Position numbers and translations under genes: made by a program
Assembly: GCF_023156385.1 (NCBI RefSeq)
Contig: NZ_JAKZAK010000027.1
Coordinates: forward strand, 1 to 64,000
Reading direction: 5' to 3'
DNA length: 64,000 nucleotides
From: Marinobacter xestospongiae
GTDB taxonomy: Bacteria; Pseudomonadota; Gammaproteobacteria; Pseudomonadales; Oleiphilaceae
In this document: positions 53,216-60,297 of the stretch, in pieces
How positions within the stretch are numbered: position 1 is the stretch's first letter
How the letters are laid out: every line of letters starts with the position of its first letter
Notes under the pieces: model-generated
What the model saw: only the letters and a program-made list of their open reading frames with translations
What the model was told of the DNA's origin: nothing
The model's database searches: none

Positions 53216-54742
53216 TCAGAGCGAGGGGCTGTGTGACAGGTAAATGAGGCCGGCCACGGCGCCCGCGAAGATGCCCACTGACGCAACCAGCATGGCTTTC
53301 GAGGACAGCGCGTTGAGGGCGGCGTCGAGGTTGCCGCCGCCGGCCAGCTTGGTTTTTTGCCGGGTCCAGCTCTGCTGGTCCATATGGAACATGGAGTAGA
53401 CCTTCATCGCCGAGCCGGCGATCTGGTTGTAGTAGAGCACCAGCGGGTACAACGGGTTGATGGCGTGTCCGGACAGGCCGTACAGCAGCGTGGCGATGGT
53501 GCGGGAGATCAGTATCCACAGCAGGTAGAGCAGCAGGTACTGGGCCCCGAACAGCAAGGACGCCACCAGCGAGGCGGTGAGACCGAGCAGGCAGGTCCAC
53601 ATCGACACGCGCTGGTCGTACAGCACGTACATGGTGAACAGACCCAGCTGTCGCCGGCCCAGCAGGCGGGTGGTGCGGAAGTTCTGGCGCAGGGAGTTGC
53701 CGTACCAGCGGTACATCAGTTGCCGGGTGGCCTTCAGGAAACGGGGCTCCGGCGGGTGCTCCACGGTCAGGGTCAGGCTGTCGGGCACATAAAAGGTATC
53801 CCAGCCGGCCCGCATCAGGCTGAACCAGGAGGACTTGTCATCACCGGTGAGGAACTGGAAGCGGCCCAGGCGCCAGTGCTCCAGGTGGTCCGCCTCGACA
53901 TCGCGGATGAAGTCCGGATCGGTGAGCACCGTGGCGCGGAAGAACGACAGTCGCCCGGTCATGGTCAGAACCCGCTGGGACAACGCCATGGAACACATGT
54001 TGACGTGGCGTTGGGCGAATCGCAGGGCGTGCCACTGGCGCATCAGCTCACTGCCCTCCACCTCGCAATACTCATTGGTGGTGAGGCCGCCGACATTGGG
54101 CAGGTAGCTGAAGAATTTGATGGCGTTGGCAACGCAGCCCGGCAGCATCAGGGTGTCACCGTCCACCACCCCTACAACCGCGTCCTCTGCCGGCATCTGC
54201 CGTGACAGCGCGCGGAAGGCGTGGGCCAGACCGTCCCGTTTGCCCGTGCCGCGGGCGCGGACGATCAGCAGCTTGATGCGATCAGGATGGCGGCAGGTCT
54301 GGCGCAGGATGTCCTTGATAAAGACTTCGTCGGCTTTCTCCACGATGGAGGCAATGATCGTAACGGGCCGCTCCAGCCGTTCCACTTCCTGGAACACCGA
54401 GCGGTAGACCTTGAAGGTGGTGTGGGTGGGAATGCGAAAGCTGGTGACCACCATGAACACCTCCGAGGGCAGCGCCCGGTCTCCCAGCCGCTCCACCGCC
54501 CGGCGCATTCGGGGGAAGCGCCAGTACAGGAAGTACATGCCCCGCAGGTAATGCATGATGGCATTGCCGTAGCGCCAGGTACCGATAACGCCCAGCAGGA
54601 AGATGAACTTCTTGTGGTCCGGGTCCAGGTAACGGGCGTCCACCGAGTCCGCCATCAGCGCGATGGCGCCGAACAGCAGCATCCACGCCATAAAGCGGCG
54701 TGCGCCCGGTGCCGGCTGGGTGCCGGGAGGGGATGCGGTCAT
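53216..54742 (-). CDS. alg8: Alginate polymerase Alg8 (family 2 glycosyltransferase)
   Basis: 508 residues. Membrane helices flank a GT2 catalytic domain with VGVVDGDTLM (DxD) and FQFLTGDDKSSWF (catalytic Asp-Asp-Lys). It uses GDP-mannuronic acid to extend poly-beta-1,4-mannuronate at the inner membrane. Slightly longer than the Pseudomonas protein. Starts 66 bases after algD and ends ten bases before alg44. Confidence 0.93.
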   Translation of the reverse strand: MTASPPGTQPAPGARRFMAWMLLFGAIALMADSVDARYLDPDHKKFIFLLGVIGTWRYGNAIMHYLRGMYFLYWRFPRMRRAVERLGDRALPSEVFMVVTSFRIPTHTTFKVYRSVFQEVERLERPVTIIASIVEKADEVFIKDILRQTCRHPDRIKLLIVRARGTGKRDGLAHAFRALSRQMPAEDAVVGVVDGDTLMLPGCVANAIKFFSYLPNVGGLTTNEYCEVEGSELMRQWHALRFAQRHVNMCSMALSQRVLTMTGRLSFFRATVLTDPDFIRDVEADHLEHWRLGRFQFLTGDDKSSWFSLMRAGWDTFYVPDSLTLTVEHPPEPRFLKATRQLMYRWYGNSLRQNFRTTRLLGRRQLGLFTMYVLYDQRVSMWTCLLGLTASLVASLLFGAQYLLLYLLWILISRTIATLLYGLSGHAINPLYPLVLYYNQIAGSAMKVYSMFHMDQQSWTRQKTKLAGGGNLDAALNALSSKAMLVASVGIFAGAVAGLIYLSHSPSL

Positions 54743-54808
54743 GTCTGCGGGTCCTTCTCAAACAGCGAGTGCCGACCGGGACGGTCGGCGGGTTCGGCAC
54801 GGGGTGAC

Positions 54809-56119
54809 TTACCAGCAGACGCCTTCGAGGCTGTCGGAGCTGGCTGACGGCATGAAGCCGACGAGGTCGAAGACCCGTTTGCCCTCCGGTGGGTGTTCCA
54901 CCAGGGCCTGGAACGCGGGCTCGCTGTTGCCGAGCACGATGATCTCGCCGTGATCGATCACCGCCTGCATGTCGTCCACCAGCAGCGACGACAGATGGGG
55001 AATCCGGGACTCGATGTAGTCCCGGTTGGAGCCGTGGATGCGGGCGTAATGGACATTGGCGTCGTAGATCTTCAGTTCGTAACCCTTGCCGATCAGGCGT
55101 TCCGCCAGCTCCACCAGCGGGCTTTCACGCAGATCGTCGGTGCCGGACTTGAAGCTCAGGCCCAGCAGGGCGATCCGGCGCTTGCCGTAGCCCAGGATGC
55201 GGTCGAGGGCGTACTGCACCTGCAGCGCATTACTGGGCATCAGAGCGTTCAGCAGCGGCTGGGACAGGTCGAGCTGCCGGGCGCGGTAGGTCAGGGCGCG
55301 AACGTCCTTGGGCAGGCAGGAACCGCCGAAGGCGAAGCCCGGGCGCATGTAATAGCGTGAAATGTTGAGGGCGGTGTCCTTGCAGACCACGTCCATCACA
55401 TCGCGGCCGTCGATGCCCACGGCCTTGGAGATGTTGCCAATCTCGTTGGCGAAGGCCACCTTGGTGGCGTGCCAGACGTTGCAGGTGTACTTGATCATCT
55501 CGGCGATTTCGATGGGCCGGCGGATCAGCGGGGCGTCCAGTTCCTGGTAGATCTGCACCAGCGGTTCGCCGGAGGCTTCGTCCAGTTCCCCGATCACGGT
55601 CATCGGCGGCTGCTCGTAGTCAGCGATGGCGCTGGATTCCCGCAGGAACTCCGGGTTCATGGCGACGCCAAAGTCGCTGCCGGCACGCTTGCCGGAGGCT
55701 TGTTCCAGTTCCGGGATCACCACCTGGCGCAGGGTGCCGGGCAACACGGTGCTGCGCACCACCACGGTGTGGCGGCTGTCCTTCGAGCGCAGGGCCTGGC
55801 CGATCTGCTGGCAGACGGTGCGGACGTAGGTCAGGTCGAGGTCGCCATTGGCCTTGCTGGGGGTGCCGACACAGATCATCGACAGGTCACTGTCGAGCAC
55901 CGCCTGCTGGACATCGGTGGTGGCGCTGATCAGGTGGTCGCGGACGCCCTCGCGAATCAGTTCTTCCAGACCTGGCTCGACAATGGGCGAACGGCCCTGG
56001 TTGATGATGTCGATTTTTGCCTCGGACACATCCACACCAATGATGTGGTGACCCCGACTCGACAGGCACGCGGCACAGACTGCGCCCACATACCCCAGAC
56101 CAAGAATGCTGATTTTCAT
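54809..56119 (-). CDS. algD: GDP-mannose 6-dehydrogenase AlgD
   Basis: Oxidises GDP-mannose to GDP-mannuronic acid, the committed step. 436 residues: NAD-binding GLGYVG (7-12), VVRSTVLPGTL, NPEFLRES, EMIKYTCNVWHATKVAFANE and catalytic Cys in FGGSCLPKDVRALTYR (about residue 268). The end EGVCW matches Pseudomonas AlgD. Full-length similarity favours AlgD over UDP-glucose dehydrogenase. ATG 56119 starts the Rossmann fold; the longer open frame upstream lies in the leader. First gene of the cluster, behind a sigma54-type promoter. Confidence 0.95.
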   Translation of the reverse strand: MKISILGLGYVGAVCAACLSSRGHHIIGVDVSEAKIDIINQGRSPIVEPGLEELIREGVRDHLISATTDVQQAVLDSDLSMICVGTPSKANGDLDLTYVRTVCQQIGQALRSKDSRHTVVVRSTVLPGTLRQVVIPELEQASGKRAGSDFGVAMNPEFLRESSAIADYEQPPMTVIGELDEASGEPLVQIYQELDAPLIRRPIEIAEMIKYTCNVWHATKVAFANEIGNISKAVGIDGRDVMDVVCKDTALNISRYYMRPGFAFGGSCLPKDVRALTYRARQLDLSQPLLNALMPSNALQVQYALDRILGYGKRRIALLGLSFKSGTDDLRESPLVELAERLIGKGYELKIYDANVHYARIHGSNRDYIESRIPHLSSLLVDDMQAVIDHGEIIVLGNSEPAFQALVEHPPEGKRVFDLVGFMPSASSDSLEGVCW

Positions 56120-56232
56120 ACTGCCGTTATCTCCGTCGTCCTCGACTGCTTCCTGATTGCCCGGCCCCGGGGACAGCCCCGGCGCTCTGGGGGCCAGAAG
56201 CGCCAATCCCGGGTGGAATGACGGCGGGCTCA

Positions 56233-56251
56233 TAAGCAGAAGGTGTGCCAA
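56233..56251 (-). promoter_or_regulatory. Sigma54-type (-24/-12) promoter of the alginate cluster
   Basis: The minus strand reads TTGGCACACCTTCTGCTTA. TGGCAC is the -24 element, and CTGC carries the invariant GC of the -12 element with exactly 12 bases between the GG and GC pairs. Start of transcription would be near 56224, about 105 bases before the algD ATG. Confidence 0.55.
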
Positions 56252-56378
56252 CTTCGTCAGGAAATTTTGGGTTGGCCTGGTTCGCAGTATCCGGACATCG
56301 GCTCGGGCCTTGATAACCGCACCTTGCAGGTGTGTGACGGGGTAGGCAGATACGGGGTGAAACAAATGTTAAACGATG

Positions 56379-56391
56379 TAAATTGTTGATT
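56379..56391 (-). promoter_or_regulatory. IHF-binding consensus upstream of algD
   Basis: The minus strand reads AATCAACAATTTA, a perfect match to WATCAANNNNTTR, within an AT-rich stretch. It is about 130 bases upstream of the sigma54-type element, where DNA bending could bring an enhancer-bound activator to the promoter. Confidence 0.5.
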
Positions 56392-56703
56392 TCAGGTGAC
56401 TTGGTGGCTTTGCATGTAAAGAAAGCTGACGAACCTGGATGGGCCTGGGAGCTGGTCGCATTAACATCGAAGAATAGGTCAGGTTTCTTTTTAATAACGT
56501 TGCGCTATTTGCACTTTTCGTTGCGTCTGGCGGACTGTTCGCTGGACCTGGCGATGGCCGGTTCGTTGTAGCTGTTTGATTTGACGGCCTTGAGGCAAAT
56601 GCCGGGGGCGGACGGGGCAATATTTCCAGAGATGTAAAAAAAGCTGACGATCTGTGTGCTGAGTGATGTACTGGGCAGCACCGGAGCGGTGTGGCGGGAA
56701 ACG

Positions 56704-56727
56704 AAAAAGGCCACGCAATGCGTGGCC
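56704..56727 (-). terminator. Minus-strand intrinsic terminator without an assigned gene
   Basis: On the minus strand GGCCACGC, loop ATT, GCGTGGCC is followed by TTTTT. The stem of eight is perfect. No minus-strand gene ends here: the nearest upstream gene to the right is on the plus strand. Confidence 0.75.
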
Positions 56728-56800
56728 GAAAGCAGTATTGCTCGACCCCAGAGGGGTGAGCCGGACTAGTTCAGAGACACTAATCAACGTAATCATTCTC
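56704..56800 (-). ncRNA. Candidate small RNA ending at the orphan terminator
   Basis: A minus-strand transcript of roughly 100 bases would contain a first hairpin (ACCCC/GGGGT at 56745-56757) and end in the strong terminator at 56704-56727. The 5' end is not defined and no good promoter was identified, so this is only a candidate. A short open frame across both hairpins looks like a shadow. Confidence 0.3.
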
Positions 56801-56968
56801 TGCTATCGGCCGGGGCTGGAGAAGGTCAGAAGCTGACAGCTGTCGGTCATTTTCGGCCACGCCGGCCGGTACGTGGTGGTCGGAATTCACCAGCCGGCCG
56901 TACCGTTCTGGTAACCCCGGGCCCTGCCCGGCTTTGGCCCGATTGATGCCCGCAGAGGAGATTCCGCT

Positions 56969-57709
56969 ATGACCGACCGTTCGATCCACAACGTTGTGCT
57001 GGTGGGCGCAGGTGGCGGCATTGGCCGGGCGCTGTTGAATGCGTTGCTGGCGGATGCCGGGGTTGAGCGGGTGATCACCCTGTCGCGGCAGGCGCTCAGC
57101 TCGTCCGACGCCCGGGTACACTCGCTGGCCTGGGACCCACTGGCTGCCAGCGCCGACGAGGTGCAGCAGGCACTGGCAGGGGTGCTGGCGCCGGCCCTCC
57201 GGATCGACACGGTGATATACGCCGCCGGTCTGCTCCACGATCACGACCTGGCCCCCGAGAAGAGGTTGCAGGATGTTGACCCGGGGGCGTTGGTGAAAGC
57301 GTTCCAGATCAACGCGGTGGGGCTGGCGTTGGTAATGCAGGCGTTGCGACCCTGGTTGGGTCGGGTGCCGCTGCTGCGGGTGATGGCCTTGTCAGCCAAG
57401 GTCGGATCGATTGGCGACAACCGTCTGGGAGGCTGGTACGCCTACCGGATGTCGAAAGCGGCATTGAACATGCTGGTGGCCAATCTGGCCATCGAGCTCC
57501 AGCGCCAGTATCGCTCCGTGGCCTGTGTGGCGGTGCATCCCGGCACCACCCGGACCGCGTTGAGTGCGCCGTTTCAGGAGTCGCTGCGACAGCTGGAGGT
57601 GCACGATCCGGAGGACACGGCGGTCAACCTGCTGCGCATCCTTAGTGGTTTGGGGAGTGATGATAATGGCCGCTTCCTTAACTGGGACGGCACCGAATTG
57701 CCTTGGTAA
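56969..57709 (+). CDS. Short-chain dehydrogenase/reductase (CsgA/C-factor-like)
   Basis: 246 residues. Cofactor loop VVLVGAGGGIGRALL, catalytic region with Tyr-x3-Lys in GGWYAYRMSKAALNMLV, Ser before it in LSAKVGS, and VHPGTTRTALSAPFQ after it. Similar to C-factor-type SDRs. ATG preceded by GAGGAG at eight bases. Substrate unknown. It converges on the anti-sigma gene. Confidence 0.88.
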   Translation: MTDRSIHNVVLVGAGGGIGRALLNALLADAGVERVITLSRQALSSSDARVHSLAWDPLAASADEVQQALAGVLAPALRIDTVIYAAGLLHDHDLAPEKRLQDVDPGALVKAFQINAVGLALVMQALRPWLGRVPLLRVMALSAKVGSIGDNRLGGWYAYRMSKAALNMLVANLAIELQRQYRSVACVAVHPGTTRTALSAPFQESLRQLEVHDPEDTAVNLLRILSGLGSDDNGRFLNWDGTELPW

Positions 57710-57752
57710 GTGAGCGCGGAGCCGTGCCCGGTACCAGTGAACTGCCTTCAGT

Positions 57753-58394
57753 TCAGCGGATAAACGGATTGAGCAGACGGGTGAAGGTACCGGTCAGCTT
57801 CAGCGGCGCGCTCAGAATCGACAGCGAGATGCAGTCGTCGTGGCCGACGGCCACCGGTTTGTGGGTGTCGTTCTGATCCAGCACCACGAAGTCCCACTGG
57901 TTGAACACGCCACTGTGATCCACAAACGCCCCCTGCAGCACGATGGTGGTCTCGGTGCCCCGGTGGGTGTGGCTGGGGGCCTTGCCGCCGGCGGTCAGCT
58001 TCTGCAGCACCACCCGTTCGGACTGCTCCGGAAAATAGTCGCTGATGTCGAACACGCTGGCGTCCGCCAGTTGCCGTTTCCAGGGCAGGCTGTTGAGGTC
58101 GTCGGTGTCGAGCAGCTTGTGCAGGGCATCGCGCGGGTCCCGTGGCATAACGATTGCTCCCGGCGCCGGCTCGGCGTCTATGCGGTCGAGAATGGCGTCA
58201 AAGGTACCGGCCGCTACCGGTTCCCTGGGCTGGCTCTCAACGATCATCGCACCCAGGCTGTCGAGGGCATCAACGCGGCTGCGACAGTGGGGGCAGTGAT
58301 CCAGGTGCAGGCGGATGCACAGGGCATGGGGATCGCTCAGGGTCCCGGCGCTGTACTCCATCAGGCTCAGGGTGTCGGGGTGATGCGACGTCAT
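57753..58394 (-). CDS. chrR: ChrR-type zinc anti-sigma factor with cupin domain
   Basis: 213 residues. The N-terminal zinc-binding anti-sigma domain has HLDHCPHC (HxxxCxxC) in RLHLDHCPHCRSRVDAL. The C-terminal cupin (APSHTHRGTETTIVLQGAFVDHSGVFNQWDFVVLDQNDTHKP) carries the metal-binding His/Glu set. This is the ChrR plan, in which the cupin helps release the sigma factor on singlet oxygen or organic peroxide stress. Start and sigma stop overlap as ATGA. A small hairpin covers its stop codon. Confidence 0.9.
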   Translation of the reverse strand: MTSHHPDTLSLMEYSAGTLSDPHALCIRLHLDHCPHCRSRVDALDSLGAMIVESQPREPVAAGTFDAILDRIDAEPAPGAIVMPRDPRDALHKLLDTDDLNSLPWKRQLADASVFDISDYFPEQSERVVLQKLTAGGKAPSHTHRGTETTIVLQGAFVDHSGVFNQWDFVVLDQNDTHKPVAVGHDDCISLSILSAPLKLTGTFTRLLNPFIR

Positions 58395-59038
58395 GACTTC
58401 TGGTCCTGCAACAGTACTTTCAGTTTCTTCAGGGCGAGGCGGACCCGGCTTTTCACCGTGCCCAGGGGGATGTCCAGCTCTTCCGCCACGGTCTGGTGGG
58501 ACTTCTGCTCCATGTAGACCTTGGCAATCACCGTGATTTGCTCTTCCGGCAGATGCACCAGGGACTCCCGAATCCGCCGTTCCGACATCAGCCGGTGCAG
58601 GGACGTTACCGGTTCGTCCTCCTGCTCTCCGGGTACCTGCCACAGGTCCTCGGTCTCCACGGTGATTTCCTTATTGGTACGGCGGAGCTTGCGCAGCAGG
58701 TCCACCCGCTGGTTACGGGCGATGGTGAAGATCCAGGTGGAGGCCGCGGCCTTGCGCCAGTCGTACAGGCAGGAGCGCCGCCAGATCGAGATAAAGACCT
58801 CCTGCACCAGCTCCTCTGCCTGATGGGGCAGACCGTTGGCGATGGCGTAGTGTTTGATCTGTGGCCCGAAGTGCTGAAACAGCGACTGGAAGGCTTCCCG
58901 GTCCTGGTGTTTGCCCACCTTTTCCAGCAGCTGGCTCCAGGGGTCACGGGGACTATCTGCCCGGTGGGCAGTTGGCTCCAGCGTCGTCACTGGACGCTCC
59001 TTGGCTTTGGCGTGGCTTGTTACGGTTTGAGTCATCAT
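58391..59038 (-). CDS. ECF sigma factor, RpoE/ChrR-associated (ECF11-like)
   Basis: 215 residues. Region 2: HQAEELVQEVFISIWRRSCLYDWRKAAASTWIFTIARNQRVDLLRKLRR. Region 4: LPEEQITVIAKVYMEQKSHQTVAEELDIPLGTVKSRVRLALKKL. The neighbour ChrR marks it as the group that controls the photo-oxidative response. Start codons cluster (GTG 59047, ATG 59038, ATG 59035) with no clear ribosome site; 59038 is a choice. A possible ECF-type promoter lies upstream. Confidence 0.88.
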   Translation of the reverse strand: MMTQTVTSHAKAKERPVTTLEPTAHRADSPRDPWSQLLEKVGKHQDREAFQSLFQHFGPQIKHYAIANGLPHQAEELVQEVFISIWRRSCLYDWRKAAASTWIFTIARNQRVDLLRKLRRTNKEITVETEDLWQVPGEQEDEPVTSLHRLMSERRIRESLVHLPEEQITVIAKVYMEQKSHQTVAEELDIPLGTVKSRVRLALKKLKVLLQDQKS

Positions 59039-59083
59039 TCTAGGCACTCGTCCGGCGTCTGTCAGTGGCTACTGGTGAAAAGC

Positions 59084-59112
59084 TTTACGTCCGGTCGTGG
59101 CTATTGGATTCA
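59084..59112 (-). promoter_or_regulatory. Possible ECF-type promoter of the sigma-chrR operon
   Basis: The minus strand reads TGAATCC, 16 bases, CGTAAA, and would start transcription about 40 bases before the sigma ATG. ECF operons usually autoregulate; the match to the known ECF11 consensus (TGATCC-type -35) is only partial. Confidence 0.3.
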
Positions 59113-59235
59113 TGGCGGGGGGGGAACGGTGATGCTGTTTTGACCATTTCTACACTGTCGCCGGGGCAGACAGGTGATTGCCGTTTTGATCAATGCAGTC
59201 TAGTGTTGTTGCGGTTTGCGATTCAGGGTTTCGGA

Positions 59236-60282
59236 ATGTCCAGGTATTCATCCGAATTGGCAGTGGATCTGCCGGTGATCAAAGCGCATTACGCTGACAT
59301 CCTCTGCCAGTTGCTGGAGGAGCGGGGTATCCGGCGTCAGCCATTGCTGAAGGCGGCGGCGATCCGGTCTTCGGCTCTGGAGCATCCGGACAATCTCATC
59401 ACCATCAAGCAGTTTGTTGCACTCAGCCGGACGGCGCTGGAGCACAGTGGCGATCCGGCCCTGGGTCTGGCGTTTGGCCGCCGGCTCAAGTTCACCACCC
59501 ACGGCGCTCTGTCCCAGGCGGCGATCAGCAGCGACACCATCGAAGAAGCGCTGAAAGTGCTGATCAAGTACTTCCGTATCCGCTTTCCCTACATGGGGCT
59601 GGATTTCTACACCGATGGCGATGACGCCGTGATTGAGCTGAAGGTGGAACACGATCTGCAGGATTTGTACGTGTTCAACGTTGAGGTGGTGCTGGCGTCG
59701 ATCATGGAGGTCAATCTGCTGCTGTTCGGCACCCGTCTGCTGGAAGGCGGCTCGTGCCGGCTGACCTACCCCAGACCCGCCCATTGGCAGGCCTATCAGG
59801 GATTGTTCGCCGATCAGGTGCGGTTTGACGCTTGCGCCAATCAGCTGCGCTTCCGGCGGCAGTTTCTGGATTTGCCCATCGCCCTGTCCAACCCGGTGGC
59901 ACGGCGGGTGGCGGAGCAGCAGTGTGAGGAAGAGCAGCGCCAGCTGGAGTCCCAGACCGCCTCGGCGGCGGGCCGGGTGCGGCGGTTGCTGGAATCGGTG
60001 CGTACCGGGCGGCTGCCGGCGCTGGAGCAGGTGGCCGACAGTCTCGGGGTCTCCTCCCGGACGCTGCGGCGGCAACTCAGCGCCGAAGGCGTGCGGTTCC
60101 AGGCCATTCTGGATCGGGTACGTCATGCCCGGGCGCTGGAGTTGCTGACGGCATCCGCGGCCACCATTGATGACATTGCCGACCGGTTGGGCTACAGCGA
60201 TCCATCCAACTTCGGCCGTGCCTTTCGCAAATGGGAGGGGGTGTCCCCCTCCGCCTATCGCGCCCGTCAGTCTTCCAGGTAG
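59236..60282 (+). CDS. AraC-family regulator with arabinose-operon-type (OruR/ArgR-like) sensing domain
   Basis: 348 residues. N-terminal DUF/Arabinose_bd-like domain (LLEERGIRRQPLLKAAAIRSSALEHPDNLITIKQFVAL, LGLAFGRRLKFTTHGALSQAAISSDTIEEAL). The C-terminal AraC DNA-binding domain has LPALEQVADSLGVSSRTLRRQL and IDDIADRLGYSDPSNFGRAFRKWEGVSPSAYR. ATG 59236 has AGGG seven bases upstream; the longer frame is not supported. Its stop lies in a 16-base tandem duplication shared with the end of speA. Target genes unknown. Confidence 0.88.
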   Translation: MSRYSSELAVDLPVIKAHYADILCQLLEERGIRRQPLLKAAAIRSSALEHPDNLITIKQFVALSRTALEHSGDPALGLAFGRRLKFTTHGALSQAAISSDTIEEALKVLIKYFRIRFPYMGLDFYTDGDDAVIELKVEHDLQDLYVFNVEVVLASIMEVNLLLFGTRLLEGGSCRLTYPRPAHWQAYQGLFADQVRFDACANQLRFRRQFLDLPIALSNPVARRVAEQQCEEEQRQLESQTASAAGRVRRLLESVRTGRLPALEQVADSLGVSSRTLRRQLSAEGVRFQAILDRVRHARALELLTASAATIDDIADRLGYSDPSNFGRAFRKWEGVSPSAYRARQSSR

Positions 60283-60297
60283 TCAGTCTTCCAGGTA
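60266..60297. repeat. 16-base perfect tandem duplication at two convergent stop codons
   Basis: GTCAGTCTTCCAGGTA occurs at 60266-60281 and again, with no gap, at 60282-60297. The AraC-type gene ends in the first copy and speA ends (on the minus strand) in the second. Confidence 0.9.

Larger units (their letters stand above)
56120..56968. other. Long non-coding region between algD and the SDR gene
   Basis: About 850 bases. The part next to algD (56120-56260) holds the leader and a sigma54-like element. About 56355-56640 is clearly more AT-rich than the surroundings and holds an IHF consensus. About 56700-56800 holds two hairpins, one an intrinsic terminator facing left. The last 170 bases are GC-rich with the SDR ribosome site. 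The open frames here are not convincing as genes. Confidence 0.7.

Noticed and set aside
56491..56796. Short minus-strand open frame across the hairpins near 56700-56757
   Set aside because: It runs through a perfect intrinsic terminator and has no ribosome site, so an untranslated RNA is more likely than a protein.
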